From Flavobacterium sp. LC2016-23 (lineage in GTDB: Bacteria > Bacteroidota > Bacteroidia > Flavobacteriales > Flavobacteriaceae), in NCBI RefSeq assembly GCF_009674775.1, contig NZ_WKKE01000008.1, positions 1-64,000 of the forward strand: a stretch of 64,000 nt of DNA. The letters run 5' to 3'. Below are positions 28,501 to 35,945 of the stretch, piece by piece (the stretch's first letter is position 1; the number at the start of each line of letters is the position of its first letter). The notes beneath the pieces are model-generated. The model saw only the letters and a list, made by a program, of their open reading frames with translations, searched no databases and was not told where the DNA came from. A program made the position numbers and the translations under genes.

Positions 28501-29915
28501 GTTGTTGCTGTTTTTGGTTTTGCTGTACCTTCTGCATCCGCTTTTGCTTTGGCAGCAGCCAGTCTTGCTTTTGCAGCAGCTTCGGCATCCGCTTTGGCTT
28601 TATCTGCAGCTAATTGCGCCGGTGTTTTTTGAGTTGTTGCAGGTTTGGCTGTCGTTTTGTTTTCGGCCACTTTGGCTCTCGCGGCAGCCTGAGCATCCGC
28701 TTTCGCTTTTGCATCTGCAGCCAGTCTTATTTTTAAAGCTTCCGCATCGGCTTTCGCTTTTGTATCTGCCGCTAATCTTGCTCTCGCTGCAGCTTCGGCA
28801 TCAGCCTTCACTTTTTCAGCAGCTGCAAGTCTTGCCTGTTGTGCTTCTGCATCGGCTTTTGCCTTAGCATCAGCAGCTAACTTTGCTTTTTCAGCTCCAC
28901 TGACTCTCGTAACCGGAGCAGCAGCTGTAGTTTTTTTTGCTATTACCGGTTTTGCTTTAGCAGGATCCATAAGAGAACCTTCTTCGTCATCTCCATAATA
29001 GTAATTTCTATTCTTGAATTTATAAGCAATTGCGAATTCGTGAGAACCTCCTAAATTGGAGAAATTACCCATTCCTCTTTCATAGTTGTATTCGATAGCA
29101 ATACTTGGTGAGATATTAACACCAAGACCCGCTGAAACTCCGTATAAGGTATTGTATCCTGCCTGTGCCCAAACTCCTTTTGGAATAGCCACCATAGCCA
29201 AGCCCGAAATAACGGTTTTGTCTTGTTTGATTTCTGTTTTAACGATTCCGGAGAATTTACTTCTGTCGAAAAAACCGTAAGAATCTATGTATCCAGTGTA
29301 CATTGCATGCAATTCGATCGCTCTTTCAGGATCTTCTTTTACAACTCCCGAACCGAAATTATAAAGGATTAAATTATTTACAGACAATCCGAAATCAAGG
29401 AAAGCAGTACCATAGTTAATACCGGGATTCACGGTAAGTAAAGTGCTTCCGGGATAATCTACAATTAAACTTGTATCATCAGATATGATTTTACCTTTAT
29501 CCAGACTGCTTTTATAGGCACCTACGTTCAGACCAAAAGTCAAATTACTGTCTTCCTGTAAAACGATATTGTGAGCAAAATTGGCTACTCCTCCAAACAC
29601 AGTCATTAAACCGTAGTTCTGTTGAAATAGTCCAAAGGCAAAAGCTTCATTTTCTCTGAAACGCCCAGAATAACCAAATAAATAGCTGTTTGGTGCATTT
29701 TCAAACTGAGTCCATTGTCTTTTATTATAAAAACTTATGTAAGCATTTTGTTCGCGTACGAAACTAAATGTTGGATTGATTAAATATCTATTAAACTTTA
29801 ATGAATTTCTGATAGGTAACGAAAACGAAACAACTCCATCCTCAGGAGCTTCCTGCGAATAGAGTACATTTGAAAAACCGTAAAATAAAGTTATGAATAG
29901 TAAAATTTTCTTCAT
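25581..29915 (-). CDS. sprD: SprD, PorP-like barrel fused to a long Ala/Lys/Asp repeat helix and a SPOR-like C-terminus
   Basis: A 1444-residue protein needed for normal SprB function in F. johnsoniae. MKKILLFITLFYGFSNVLYSQ is the signal peptide. Residues about 25-325 are a PorP/SprF-type barrel (NRYLINPTFSFV, SIAIEYNYERGMGN, HEFAIAYKFKNRN). Residues about 340-1150 are low-complexity helix built on a 17-residue unit, AKLAADAKAKADAEALQ, resembling TolA domain II. Coiled coil follows to about 1340. The last 85 residues (YYMIVAVHSSVEKRDEFLTK, KYYIYYDKFDG, GKMAIVKVEN) look like a SPOR-type fold, which would bind peptidoglycan; that is inference. The stop of sprC lies 1 nt before this ATG, so the two are coupled. 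Confidence 0.88.
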   Translation of the reverse strand: MKKILLFITLFYGFSNVLYSQEAPEDGVVSFSLPIRNSLKFNRYLINPTFSFVREQNAYISFYNKRQWTQFENAPNSYLFGYSGRFRENEAFAFGLFQQNYGLMTVFGGVANFAHNIVLQEDSNLTFGLNVGAYKSSLDKGKIISDDTSLIVDYPGSTLLTVNPGINYGTAFLDFGLSVNNLILYNFGSGVVKEDPERAIELHAMYTGYIDSYGFFDRSKFSGIVKTEIKQDKTVISGLAMVAIPKGVWAQAGYNTLYGVSAGLGVNISPSIAIEYNYERGMGNFSNLGGSHEFAIAYKFKNRNYYYGDDEEGSLMDPAKAKPVIAKKTTAAAPVTRVSGAEKAKLAADAKAKADAEAQQARLAAAEKVKADAEAAARARLAADTKAKADAEALKIRLAADAKAKADAQAAARAKVAENKTTAKPATTQKTPAQLAADKAKADAEAAAKARLAAAKAKADAEGTAKPKTATTAEPQKTPAQLAADKAKADAEAAARARLAAAKAKADAEGTAKPKTATTAEPQKTPAQLAADKAKADAEALRIKLAADAKVKADAAEAKRKADAKAKAEEADLQSILAADAKAKADSDALQARIAAEAKAKAAAATKTKTSIDAANKAKLAADAKAKAAEDAALKEKLAADAKIKADAEARQARLAADAKAKADAEALKIKLAADAKAKADAEALQAKLAADAKAKADAEAVQAKLAADAKAKADAEALQAKLAADAKAKADAEALQAKLAADAKAKADAEAIQAKLAADAKAKADAEALQAKLAADAKAKADAEALQAKLAADAKAKADAEVLQAKLAADAKAKADAEALQAKLAADAKAKADMEALQAKLLADAKVKADAEATARRQAEAEAQKLQAAEEERQAKLAADAKAKADAEALQAKLAADAKAKADAEALQAKLAADAKAKADEEALQAKLAADAKAKADAEALQAKLAADAKAKADAEALQAKLAADAKAKADAEALQAKLAADAKAKADAEALQAKLAADAKAKADAEALQAKLAADAKAKADAEALQAKLAADAKAKADAEALQAKLAADAKAKADAEALQAKLSADAKAKADAEALQAKLAADAKAKADMEAEQAKLLADAKAKADAEANERLKAEQETEQLRLAEEAREAKLLADAKAKADADALAKTASLAKDDTAKAIDNLAQSLDASAKAQNDLLAQFKATVANKQKDLDDLKEENDLSDKGIYKEPKPFKSVAAENSQIEALKLQMAEANKIQKDEIAKLTNLYNERLKKVPNKNDALNKAYLEKINQLKAAQLKMEEDGAALLANLERIKAETEIEKKRRIKQAAYENDQGRYAQDIAALKRIKETTKPSSTPLTASDFDFGEDQSNMQIIKNIKNSESGYYMIVAVHSSVEKRDEFLTKAVAAGVTNINFFYNVTTSKYYIYYDKFDGLSEAQEALGAKGKKPYNGKMAIVKVEN
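26475..28895. repeat. 51-bp tandem repeat array within sprD
   Basis: The core unit is 51 bp (17 codons, AKLAADAKAKADAEALQ). There are two main blocks of roughly a dozen near-identical copies each, at about 26650-27293 and 27405-27960. Each block is capped by a related non-repeat spacer that begins after an ADMEAxQAKLLADAK unit. Between about 28330 and 28640 lies a separate longer unit of 47 codons in two copies plus a partial third, containing PKTATTAEPQKTPAQLAAD. Copies differ mostly at third codon positions. Confidence 0.9.
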
Positions 29916-29916
29916 A

Positions 29917-31377
29917 TTATTTTATCACAGTGATTGATCCTTTTTTTTCACCTGTGTCAGATTGAATGACATAGTAATATACCGGATTAACATTTTTAAA
30001 ATCTTTTATAAACGTATTAAGTTCAGGATCGTAATTACTTCCAACATCGTCAAACATCACTTCTCCGTTTGAACTTAATATGATAACTTTTGTACTTGCC
30101 GTTTTGTAAATATCCGGGATATTCCAATACGGATTTCTGAGACTTACTATGTTTGGAATTACTGTCGTAACAGCATCCAGCACAGAAGTAATTCTAAATG
30201 AAAACTCTTTGGTAGAGGTACAACCCGAAGACACAGAAACTTTTGCTCTGTAGCTTCCTCTTACTGCTACCAGGTAAGTTGCTGATGTCGCACCCTGAAT
30301 AAGATTGTTATTTAAATACCATTCGTATGTCGGGTTGGTCGCATCTGTTGTAATCGAAACACTCAAGGTTTCGCCTTCTTTAAGTTCATATTGATCTGCA
30401 ACGTCAATACTAGCCGTAAAACTGGTACTTTGTAAATCTATACTTCCTGTAGCTATACACCCGCCAAAGTCTACAGCAACAGTATAAACTCCGGATTCGT
30501 TTGCATTAATACTGCGGGTTGTCGCACCAGGGATAACGACATTATCCTTTTTCCAAACATAACTATTTCCAGCCGTAGCAGTCAATACAGTACCAACTCC
30601 ATCAGCACAAAAAGGATTGCCTAAACTCGAAGTTACCGTAACAGAAGAACCTGCACCGGAAGAAGTCAGCACAACTCTATTTGAATAAGAAAGAGAAGTA
30701 CAGCTGCCGTAATTCGTTTCTACATAATAAGTACCTGCTGCAGTAGCTGTATAATTAGGACCCGAATTGCCCGCCATAAGCGTTGGTGGTACTGTAGCAC
30801 CATTATCCTTATACCAATTATAAGATAATGAAGGATATTTTAAGGGCGAATCATTCTCCGGATTTGTAGAATCAGGATCTATAGACAATACGTAACTACC
30901 TCCTGCACAAAAAGTAGCAGAACCATTAAAATTATTAATGGTGTATTGCTTATCGTGGATCTTATAATAAATAGGAAATAACTTTTTTGCTGTTGAAGAG
31001 AAAAATGTAGGACTTACATATCCACCTGAACTTTTAACTCTTAACGCATAGGTATCCGATCCCACAATGTTTGGGGGAATCGAAAAAGTGATGGTCTGTT
31101 TATCCGGTGCATCATCTACAGCTGTTCCTGTAACAGGAGTTGGTGTCGAAAAACTTCCTGTTTTATCTGAAAGTTCAACCACAAATGTAGTACCTGCGGG
31201 GAAGCTGCTATAGGTAAATGTCGCCTTGTACGTCTGACTGGTAATACCTGCACAAATTCTGTCAAAAGCAAGAATTTCAGGTGTTACCTTTTGGGCGTAC
31301 AAACTAGATCCAGCAAATAAAAAAATGCCAAATAAAAGAATAAATTTGGTAAAAGTTAAAGTAGTTTTTTGAATCAT
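29917..31377 (-). CDS. sprC: SprC, secreted Ig-like protein with diverged type B sorting domain
   Basis: A 486-residue secreted protein encoded just before sprD; by position and content it is SprC, which supports SprB in F. johnsoniae. After a signal peptide (MIQKTTLTFTKFILLFGIFLFAGSSLYAQ) come an N-terminal beta domain and three Ig-like modules with paired Cys and YxW or YVW strands (SYNWYKDNGA, SYVWKKDNVV, TYEWYLNNNL). The C-terminus resembles a T9SS type B domain (WNIPDIYK, TKVIILSSNGEVMFD, VYYYVIQSDTGEKKGSI), but the usual TPNGDG loop is replaced by SLRNPY. The start codon overlaps the stop of the preceding gene by 4 bp (ATGA), and the gene ends 1 nt before sprD. Confidence 0.85.
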   Translation of the reverse strand: MIQKTTLTFTKFILLFGIFLFAGSSLYAQKVTPEILAFDRICAGITSQTYKATFTYSSFPAGTTFVVELSDKTGSFSTPTPVTGTAVDDAPDKQTITFSIPPNIVGSDTYALRVKSSGGYVSPTFFSSTAKKLFPIYYKIHDKQYTINNFNGSATFCAGGSYVLSIDPDSTNPENDSPLKYPSLSYNWYKDNGATVPPTLMAGNSGPNYTATAAGTYYVETNYGSCTSLSYSNRVVLTSSGAGSSVTVTSSLGNPFCADGVGTVLTATAGNSYVWKKDNVVIPGATTRSINANESGVYTVAVDFGGCIATGSIDLQSTSFTASIDVADQYELKEGETLSVSITTDATNPTYEWYLNNNLIQGATSATYLVAVRGSYRAKVSVSSGCTSTKEFSFRITSVLDAVTTVIPNIVSLRNPYWNIPDIYKTASTKVIILSSNGEVMFDDVGSNYDPELNTFIKDFKNVNPVYYYVIQSDTGEKKGSITVIK

Positions 31378-31787
31378 ATAGTACGTTTTCGGGCTAAGTC
31401 TATATTTTCAAAAAACAAAATATCAATAAATGTCTCTGAAAAATCGTATTTATAGTTCTCAATTATATCTTTTGCAAGAACTGAATAAGAAGCTGTAATT
31501 GCAGATTCCTCACATTTAGAAGTGTTCTCACAAGTCAGATCAGTTGCCATAGTAAGGCTATCCTTGGGGATGGATAGCCCTGCTATAAACTGATTAGAAT
31601 TATCTAATTTGCTGATACGGTCATCAGCTATATCATTCTTTTGGTTAGGGGCACAGGAAGTCGATTTACAAGAAGTTGTAACAGAAAAAACAGGCTTTTC
31701 TATTGTACTTTGTGCATATAGACTTAATGTTACCGGCGAAGCCAAAAATATTATACAAATAAAATATTTTTTTATCGTTGGTGTCAT
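31374..31787 (-). CDS. small secreted hypothetical protein of the spr operon
   Basis: A 137-residue protein with a signal peptide (IKKYFICIIFLASPVTLSLYAQ) and a short mature part containing four Cys (TSCKSTSCAP, LTCENTSKCEE), suggesting two disulphides or a small Cys-rich module. It is not recognised. It overlaps sprC by 4 bp (TGA at 31374-31376, ATG at 31375-31377), strong evidence of translational coupling and of a role near SprC. The unusual C-terminus (FENIDLARKRTI) has no sorting domain, so the protein may stay periplasmic. Confidence 0.75.
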   Translation of the reverse strand: MTPTIKKYFICIIFLASPVTLSLYAQSTIEKPVFSVTTSCKSTSCAPNQKNDIADDRISKLDNSNQFIAGLSIPKDSLTMATDLTCENTSKCEESAITASYSVLAKDIIENYKYDFSETFIDILFFENIDLARKRTI

Positions 31788-31889
31788 TCTGTTTTGATCT
31801 TTATTTGTCCGGTTTAAGACGAATACATAAATTGTGTCTGGGGACTTTGTTAATAAAATTTACGCTCTGAAATAAAAATCTAAATCTAT

Positions 31890-33182
31890 CTATCTGTTTC
31901 CGCTAGAAGCTGTAATTTTTCCTAATTGTAATCTGAAATCTGGTTTTTTAGGATTGAAAATATCAATGAATGTTTCTTTGTTATCACTTTGAGAATAAAC
32001 GTTAAAGAAAACGCTATTTCCATACCAGCTCTCTAAATCTTCATTGTTAGAATTGTACTCTGTAAAGATGTTTCCGTTACATAGGTTAAAATACATTTCC
32101 TCAAATTTGATTTTTTTAAGGTTGGCATCATTGATTTCTGTTTTGCTGTCCAATAATACAGCAGGATTGAAACCAGAGATAACGCTTCGTTTCATTTCAA
32201 GTGAAGCAGTTTCTGCAACGTAAATAGCTTCTTTTACCAAACCTGACTGAATATCAGCTTTAATGTTTTCGCTATCGTTAAGCATTGTAATATTTGAAGC
32301 AACAACTAAAGTAGTTTTTTTAGTAAAGTCTGTTTCGTTTTTCTTTTCGTATGTTTTTACTTCCAGACAACGAGATCCGTCTTTGTTACTTGACAAGTAA
32401 GAAGATCTTACAGCCAACGAGTTGTATAAACGGCATTGAACTCCCTGAGTAAATTTAAAGTCATCATTGATAGATTTATAAGATACTAATTTAGTAGCAT
32501 TTAAATCTCCGCCAAAGAAAGCAAATGAGTCACCTCCGGAATAGCTAACCATTACGTTTTCTAATATTGTTTTGTTTCCAACACCAGCAACAGTTAATCC
32601 GTTGAAAGAATCCATTCCTTTTACTTTTTTACCAGCAAATTCAATTCTCACGAATCTTAGGATTCCTGAGTTACCGGCAACATTATCACCACCATAAGTA
32701 GTTAGTGTAGGATCAAGATCAAGGTTGTAAGAACCAACGTTTCCAAATTTATTGATTGGAGCATCACCAAGAATTACAATTCCTCCCCAGTCTCCAGCTT
32801 TTTTCTGGCTGCGGTTTGAAGTGAATACAATCGGGTCAGTCTCTAAACCGTCTGCAACAATTTGTGCACCTTTTGTAACTACCAATGTTCCTTTAGTTTC
32901 GAAATCACCAATGATTAGTGTTCCAGGCTCAATTGTTAAAACGGCATTGTTTGTAACATAAACGTTTCCTTGCAAAACATAGATATTCCTTTTCATCAAT
33001 TTAGTATTAACAGAAATATTCCCTGCTAATATTTGATTGGCTTCTCCATAGTCTACTTTATTAGGCTTAAATTCGGTCCAGTTATTTAACCAATTGTTGT
33101 AGCCCATAATTCCTTTCTCTTGTTGAGCACTCATACTGGTTACTGTCAAAAGGATGCAGATGATTTGAGTAATTTTTTTCAT
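31890..33182 (-). CDS. secreted beta-helix-like protein of the spr operon
   Basis: A 430-residue protein with a clear signal peptide (MKKITQIICILLTVTSMSAQ). The mature part has stacked short strands typical of right-handed beta-helices: RNIYVLQGNVYVTNNAVLTI, EPGTLIIGDFETKGTLVV, GAQIVADG, DPIVFTSN, GDWGGIVILGDAP, RFVRIEFAG, ENVMVSYSGGDSFAFFGG. The EPGT..G and GDWGG motifs are common in Bacteroidota surface proteins of this type. There is no type A or B sorting domain (it ends LQLGKITASSGNR). It lies 102 bp upstream of the small secreted gene and is probably in the spr operon. The function is unknown. Confidence 0.8.
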   Translation of the reverse strand: MKKITQIICILLTVTSMSAQQEKGIMGYNNWLNNWTEFKPNKVDYGEANQILAGNISVNTKLMKRNIYVLQGNVYVTNNAVLTIEPGTLIIGDFETKGTLVVTKGAQIVADGLETDPIVFTSNRSQKKAGDWGGIVILGDAPINKFGNVGSYNLDLDPTLTTYGGDNVAGNSGILRFVRIEFAGKKVKGMDSFNGLTVAGVGNKTILENVMVSYSGGDSFAFFGGDLNATKLVSYKSINDDFKFTQGVQCRLYNSLAVRSSYLSSNKDGSRCLEVKTYEKKNETDFTKKTTLVVASNITMLNDSENIKADIQSGLVKEAIYVAETASLEMKRSVISGFNPAVLLDSKTEINDANLKKIKFEEMYFNLCNGNIFTEYNSNNEDLESWYGNSVFFNVYSQSDNKETFIDIFNPKKPDFRLQLGKITASSGNR

Positions 33183-33207
33183 GATAAGGTGTTATTAGGT
33201 TAATAAT

Positions 33208-33255
33208 AAATTTGGGATGCGTATGCGTAATATTATAAAAACTCATCCCGAATTT
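33208..33255 (-). other. candidate stem-loop in the operon leader gap
   Basis: AAATTTGGGATG (33208-33219) can pair with CATCCCGAATTT (33244-33255) with one mismatch and a 24-nt loop. It lies between the first and second genes of the spr array, 26 nt before the second ATG. No T-run follows on the minus strand, so attenuation or RNA processing is a guess. Confidence 0.35.
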
Positions 33256-33367
33256 TCTGATAGTATTTCAGAACCTTCGAGAACGAGTTGTTATTTTTAG
33301 TCTTTTCTAGAATCAAATACACTTACGTAAAGAGTTCAGAAAAGGTTTTAAAATATTTGTTTTAAAA

Positions 33368-33820
33368 TTACATTTCGTTCAATTCGTTGAACTCGTGTAA
33401 TGATTTCAATGTGCTTTCGTAAAATAAAATAGCTGCGATCAAGTTTCCTTTATCGGAATATGGCATCATTTTTCTTTGGAATTCTACTGTAGTATCCAAA
33501 AATGCAGATGTTCCAACTGCCTGAGCATCTAACACTTTTTTGTGCTCACTGTCGTCCGGAATACCTAAATCTGCCATAGTAACGCCTGGTTTAGTCACCA
33601 AAGCGATGTAAGGGAGAGTTTTAACTAATACTTTAATACGCTCAATGTACAATTCCAAAAGTTCACCTTTCTGCATACCGCTCAATTCTTTTTGATCGTG
33701 GTATTTACGAATAAGTGCTGTTGTACTAATAATACTTCTTGGAGCGTTTTTAGCCTGTGCAGAAGCTGCTGCAGTTGTCAAGATAAAAAATAAACTAAAA
33801 AAAATAATTTTCCCTTTCAT
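33368..33820 (-). CDS. secreted hypothetical protein, first gene of the spr array
   Basis: A 150-residue protein with a signal peptide (MKGKIIFFSLFFILTTAAASAQ). The mature part is predicted mostly helical (HDQKELSGMQKGELLELYIERIKVLVKTL, then LFYESTLKSLHEFNEL). It is not recognised and has no cysteine and no sorting domain. A well-formed Bacteroidota promoter lies upstream (33855-33884), making this the likely first gene of the transcription unit that continues through sprC, sprD, sprB and sprF. The 185-bp gap to the next gene contains a possible stem-loop. Confidence 0.75.
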   Translation of the reverse strand: MKGKIIFFSLFFILTTAAASAQAKNAPRSIISTTALIRKYHDQKELSGMQKGELLELYIERIKVLVKTLPYIALVTKPGVTMADLGIPDDSEHKKVLDAQAVGTSAFLDTTVEFQRKMMPYSDKGNLIAAILFYESTLKSLHEFNELNEM

Positions 33821-33854
33821 AAATTCTATTTTAAAAATTGGTTGTTGATGAAAA

Positions 33855-33884
33855 CAAAAATATATAAATTATGTTAAATCGCAA
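33855..33884 (-). promoter_or_regulatory. candidate promoter of the spr operon
   Basis: On the minus strand TTG (33884-33882), a 19-nt spacer and TATTTTTG (33862-33855) match the Bacteroidota -33/-7 arrangement closely. The predicted start is near 33848, about 28 nt before the ATG at 33820. The 33821-34257 region holds this promoter and the divergent one for holB, and no gene. Confidence 0.6.
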
Positions 33885-34224
33885 CTTTAATGTTTTTTTT
33901 TTTGAAAAATAGAGCTTCACATTGTCGTAAAAAAAGGTCGTATATCGAGAAAATATGCCTTTTGCCGAGTTTTTTGTTAATTTTGTTAAAATTTTTTCTT
34001 GTAAGAAACGGACTAATTTAACAAGATCTTTACGCATTATTGTAGACAAAAAAAAGACATGTTTTCAATAATTTTGTAAAAACTATTAACAAAAAAGTCT
34101 TAATATCTCACCAAAAGGTACTCAGTATTAACTAAACATGACAGAAAAAAAATAAACATTTTGTGAAAAATTTAGTTTTTTGAAATAAAAAATAAGGTCA
34201 TAATTAATCTTTATTCCGAAAATT

Positions 34225-34253
34225 TTTGACTATATCATTTTCTTCTATCTTTG
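34225..34253 (+). promoter_or_regulatory. candidate promoter of the delta' gene, giving a leaderless start
   Basis: TTTG (34225-34228), a 17-nt spacer and TATCTTTG (34246-34253). The -7 box ends only 4 nt before the ATG at 34258, so transcription should begin at or next to the start codon. Confidence 0.6.
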
Positions 34254-34257
34254 CTCC

Positions 34258-35406
34258 ATGCAATTTTCTCAAATTTTAGGTCAGGATTACATCAAAAGTC
34301 ACTTGATAAAAAGTGCATCTTCCGGAAGGATTCCGCACGCGCAGTTATTTGTCGGACCCGAAGGAAGTGGTACATTATCGACCGCTATAGCCTACGCGCA
34401 ATATATTTTGTGTAACAATACTGGCGATGAAAACTCAAACGGAAATGATTCCTGTAATATCAAATTCCAAAACATTTCACATCCTGATCTTCATTTTATC
34501 TATCCTACGGTAACCACCGAAGATGTTAAAACAAAACCGAAAAGTCTCGATTTTATTCAGGACTGGAGAACATTTATTCAGGAAATGCCTTACGGAGGTT
34601 TATTTGACTGGTATAAAGTACTGGGCGTTCAAAACAAACAAGGAGAAATCAGGGTCGAAGACGCGCAGGAAGTTTTAAAATCACTTTCGTTAAAATCATA
34701 CGAAGGCGGTTACAAAATTATGATTATCTGGATGGCCGATAAAATGAACATTGCCGCATCCAATAAATTATTAAAACTTTTAGAAGAACCTTCAGACAAA
34801 ACCATTTTTATTCTGATCTCTGAAAATGAAGAAGATATCATTCAGACCATACGTTCGCGCTGCCAGGTGATTCATTTTAATGGCTTACCTGAAAAAGTAA
34901 TTGCAGGAGCTTTGGTAGCCCAGGAGAATATTGATCAGAACGCCGCTTTAAAGATTGCACATCAGGCGCAGGGAAATTTTAACAAAGCACTTTCTTTATT
35001 AAAAGAAGATGATTCCGAATATCCTTTTGAACAATGGTTTGTCAATTGGGTCCGTGCTGCATTTCGCGCCAAAGGCAATGCCGCTGCCATTCAGGATTTA
35101 ATTTCCTGGAGCGAAGAAATTGCCTCACTTGGCCGCGAAAGCCAGAAAAAATTTATTCAGTTTTGTATTGAAATGTTCCGACAGGCACTTTTATTAAATT
35201 ACCAGGCACCGGATCTCGTTTACATTGAACCCAAAGTAGATAAATTCAAACTCGAAAATTTTGCGCCGTTTGTAAACGGAAATAACATACACGACATTTT
35301 TAAGGAACTATCCGATGCCATGTATCATATTGAAAGAAACGGAAATGCGAAAATAATTTTGACCGATTTATCCATAAAACTCACACGTTTAATTCATAAA
35401 AAATAA
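34258..35406 (+). CDS. holB: DNA polymerase III clamp-loader subunit delta'
   Basis: A 382-residue clamp-loader subunit that helps load the beta clamp on DNA. It begins QFSQILGQDYIKSHLIKSASSGRIPHAQLFVGPEGSGT, the standard N-terminus of the gamma/delta' AAA+ family. The Walker A position (residues 33-39) reads GPEGSGT and lacks the Lys, as expected for the non-ATPase delta' subunit. Further family blocks are GGYKIMIIWMADKMN, NKLLKLLEEPSDKTIFILIS and TIRSRCQVIHF, containing the SRC motif. The Cys cluster of the usual zinc module is reduced to two Cys (near residues 53 and 66). It is followed after 6 nt by a DoxX-like gene. Confidence 0.92.
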   Translation: MQFSQILGQDYIKSHLIKSASSGRIPHAQLFVGPEGSGTLSTAIAYAQYILCNNTGDENSNGNDSCNIKFQNISHPDLHFIYPTVTTEDVKTKPKSLDFIQDWRTFIQEMPYGGLFDWYKVLGVQNKQGEIRVEDAQEVLKSLSLKSYEGGYKIMIIWMADKMNIAASNKLLKLLEEPSDKTIFILISENEEDIIQTIRSRCQVIHFNGLPEKVIAGALVAQENIDQNAALKIAHQAQGNFNKALSLLKEDDSEYPFEQWFVNWVRAAFRAKGNAAAIQDLISWSEEIASLGRESQKKFIQFCIEMFRQALLLNYQAPDLVYIEPKVDKFKLENFAPFVNGNNIHDIFKELSDAMYHIERNGNAKIILTDLSIKLTRLIHKK

Positions 35407-35412
35407 TTAGTA

Positions 35413-35796
35413 ATGAATAATGTTGCTTCAATTTTACTGTTGCTTTTTTTGGCCCTGACTTTTTTACAATCCGGCTATGAGAAAATATTTTACTGGAAAG
35501 ACAATGTTTCCTGGCTGAAAGAACATTTTGCCAAAACAGCATTAAAAAATCAGGTTCCGCTTGCACTTCTGCATCTTTTAATTTTAGAATTAATTTCGGG
35601 AATATTATGTGTTGTTGGTGCTATACAACTGCTTACCGACAGCGGTCGTGAATTTGGCTTTTACGGCGCAATTTTCTCATGTATTTCTTTGTTAATGATG
35701 CTTTTCGGTCAGCGATTGGCTAAAGATTATGATGGAGCGAGAACCATTGTTATCTATTTTATCCCGGCCGTAATGGCGGTTTACTGGCTGAATTAA
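35413..35796 (+). CDS. DoxX-like membrane protein
   Basis: A 127-residue integral membrane protein with four hydrophobic helices (VASILLLLFLALTFLQSGY, LALLHLLILELISGILCVVG, FGFYGAIFSCISLLMMLFG, IVIYFIPAVMAVYW). The layout and the short polar loop with FYWKDNVSWLKEHFAKT after helix 1 fit the DoxX family, whose members are poorly characterised and sometimes linked to oxidative stress or quinone-dependent oxidation. It starts 6 nt after the delta' stop, so the two are probably cotranscribed. The substrate is not predictable. Confidence 0.75.
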   Translation: MNNVASILLLLFLALTFLQSGYEKIFYWKDNVSWLKEHFAKTALKNQVPLALLHLLILELISGILCVVGAIQLLTDSGREFGFYGAIFSCISLLMMLFGQRLAKDYDGARTIVIYFIPAVMAVYWLN

Positions 35797-35803
35797 AATA
35801 ATA

Positions 35804-35893
35804 CGCCACAGATTTCACACATGAAAATGATTAAAAAATCTATTCGAATCTTTGACCCGAGCGATAGCGAATTGGCGAAGCAAATCTGTGGCG
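35804..35893. repeat. intergenic inverted repeat with CGCCACAGATTT arms
   Basis: CGCCACAGATTT (35804-35815) and AAATCTGTGGCG (35882-35893) are perfect 12-bp arms 66 nt apart. A smaller inverted pair, TTCGCT (35903-35908) and AGCGAA (35911-35916), follows. From memory, CACAGATT-type intergenic repeats are common in Flavobacterium genomes. No gene or T-run is present, and the function is unknown. Confidence 0.6.
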
Positions 35894-35945
35894 GGGAAAA
35901 AGTTCGCTCTAGCGAATAGCAAAAAATAAATTTTATATTAAGAAA

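Noticed and set aside
26497..28632. Long plus-strand open frames opposite sprD (for example 265, 264 and 155 codons, Ala/Ser/Phe/Asn-rich)
   Set aside because: They are the antisense reading of the 51-bp repeat; periodic codons keep the frame open. They have no promoter and no protein-like composition.
26475..28895. Repeat array considered as a CRISPR-like array
   Set aside because: The 51-bp units are contiguous, in frame and coding, without spacers; no cas genes are present.
33831..34049. 72-codon minus-strand frame upstream of the spr operon
   Set aside because: It overlaps the predicted promoter, is Phe/Lys/Thr-rich as expected from AT-rich DNA and has no start signal.
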